Assembly: GCA_030374805.1 (NCBI GenBank)
Contig: JARGSG010000199.1
Coordinates: forward strand, 124,001-188,000
Direction of reading: 5' to 3'
DNA from: Gracilaria gracilis
Lineage: Eukaryota > Rhodophyta > Florideophyceae > Gracilariales > Gracilariaceae
DNA length: 64,000 nucleotides
Both the position numbers and the translations under genes were made by a program. Position 1 is the stretch's first letter. Every line of letters begins with the position of its first letter. The notes under the pieces are model-generated. The model ran no database searches. It saw nothing but the letters and a program-made list of their open reading frames with translations, and was not told the DNA's origin. Below, piece after piece: positions 63,936 to 64,000 of this stretch.

Positions 63936-64000
63936 TGTTGTGAAATATCACGACAGCAACGCGGCGGAACAGGTGTACGGACGCGTACACTGGCGCGTAT
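63936..64000 (+). repeat. 3' LTR of the gypsy element, cut by the window end
   Basis: The first 65 bases are identical to 58768-58832. It is preceded by a G-rich CATGGGGCGC stretch where a polypurine tract would be expected. Confidence 0.85.

Larger units (their letters stand above)
58768..64000 (+). mobile_element. Ty3/gypsy chromovirus, nearly whole, runs off the window
   Basis: Order of parts: 5' LTR (58768 to about 59210), gag-like region from about 59.3 kb with a CCHC-like knuckle near 60.1 kb (C-L-N-P-K-C-G-Q-T-H), retroviral-type protease region near 60.3-60.6 kb, reverse transcriptase about 60.9-61.7 kb, RNase H about 61.8-62.4 kb (F-T-D-A-S-D, F-T-D-H-A-N-L), integrase about 62.5-63.4 kb (H-x4-H region and C-L-H-C-L-C, D-F-C-Y, S-D-R-G-S-H-F), and a C-terminal chromodomain about 63.68-63.86 kb (L-V-K-W-K-G-F-S-D-E-E-R-D-W-V-T-L-E). 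RT before integrase plus a chromodomain defines a chromovirus. It looks nearly whole with perhaps one or two breaks. The 65 visible bases of the second LTR are identical to the first, so the insertion is recent. Confidence 0.92.

Noticed and set aside
1-64000. CRISPR array, rRNA genes, bacterial operons or organelle DNA
   Set aside because: No regularly spaced direct repeats, no rRNA-like conserved segments, no ribosome-binding-site-led gene strings and no plastid or mitochondrial genes were seen.

Overview
This is a eukaryotic nuclear window. The genes are compact, and those I can follow run as single uninterrupted frames with no evident intron. Several have a TATA-like box about 70 to 110 bases before the ATG. 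The gaps are long and rich in transposons. Lack of introns, Cys-rich secreted proteins, many copia and gypsy remnants and about 50% GC in genes fit a florideophyte red alga of the Chondrus type. That placement is an inference from style, not from a diagnostic gene. No rRNA, CRISPR array or bacterial operon structure is visible.

Layout. 1-7 kb: an unrecognised interrupted coding stretch, GC-rich non-coding sequence, a 0.9-kb terminal-inverted-repeat (TIR) element, AT-rich coding fragments and a 243-bp MITE. 7.7-13.5 kb: an old minus-strand Ty1/copia element between short direct repeats. 13.5-17.4 kb: a lone open frame, a dispersed repeat, a 30-bp palindrome, a second copia fragment and a tRNA-like sequence. 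17.6-31.1 kb: a zinc-finger gene, a SINE-like sequence, and genes for secreted proteins (a large GCC2/GCC3-type Cys-rich protein, a two-repeat Cys protein, a TIMP/netrin-like protein and smaller ones). 31.9-37.1 kb: a segmental duplication, each copy holding a zinc-finger gene with 13-residue tandem repeats. 38.1-39.3 kb: a broken DDE_Tnp_4-type DNA transposase. 39.9-53 kb: two frameshifted paralogues of a Cys-rich secreted family, two paralogues of a three-span membrane family, a membrane-anchored PI-PLC X-domain enzyme with a broken 5' duplicate upstream, a GC-rich membrane protein next to an 81-bp near-perfect hairpin, and secreted or unknown proteins. 54.7-58.1 kb: a tandem pair of zinc-finger genes. 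58.77 kb to the end: a young Ty3/gypsy chromovirus.

The most interesting pattern is a family of five C2H2-type zinc-finger genes (17.6, 32.1, 35.9, 55.1 and 57.3 kb). All begin with a short Ser/Gly tag resembling GGDG, followed by a disordered and locally repetitive linker, then three Cys/His modules. The fingers occur in two orders that look reversed. The 55/57-kb tandem pair shares promoter and N-terminus almost base for base but carries different finger blocks, and the second gene takes its stop codon from a captured piece of another gene's promoter. This looks like duplication with cassette exchange. A role in silencing the surrounding transposons is speculation by analogy with other lineage-specific zinc-finger expansions.

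The other genes are mostly secreted or membrane proteins (PI-PLC, TIMP-like, Cys-rich, three-span family) pointing to a cell-surface or extracellular repertoire. Nothing here forms an obvious pathway.
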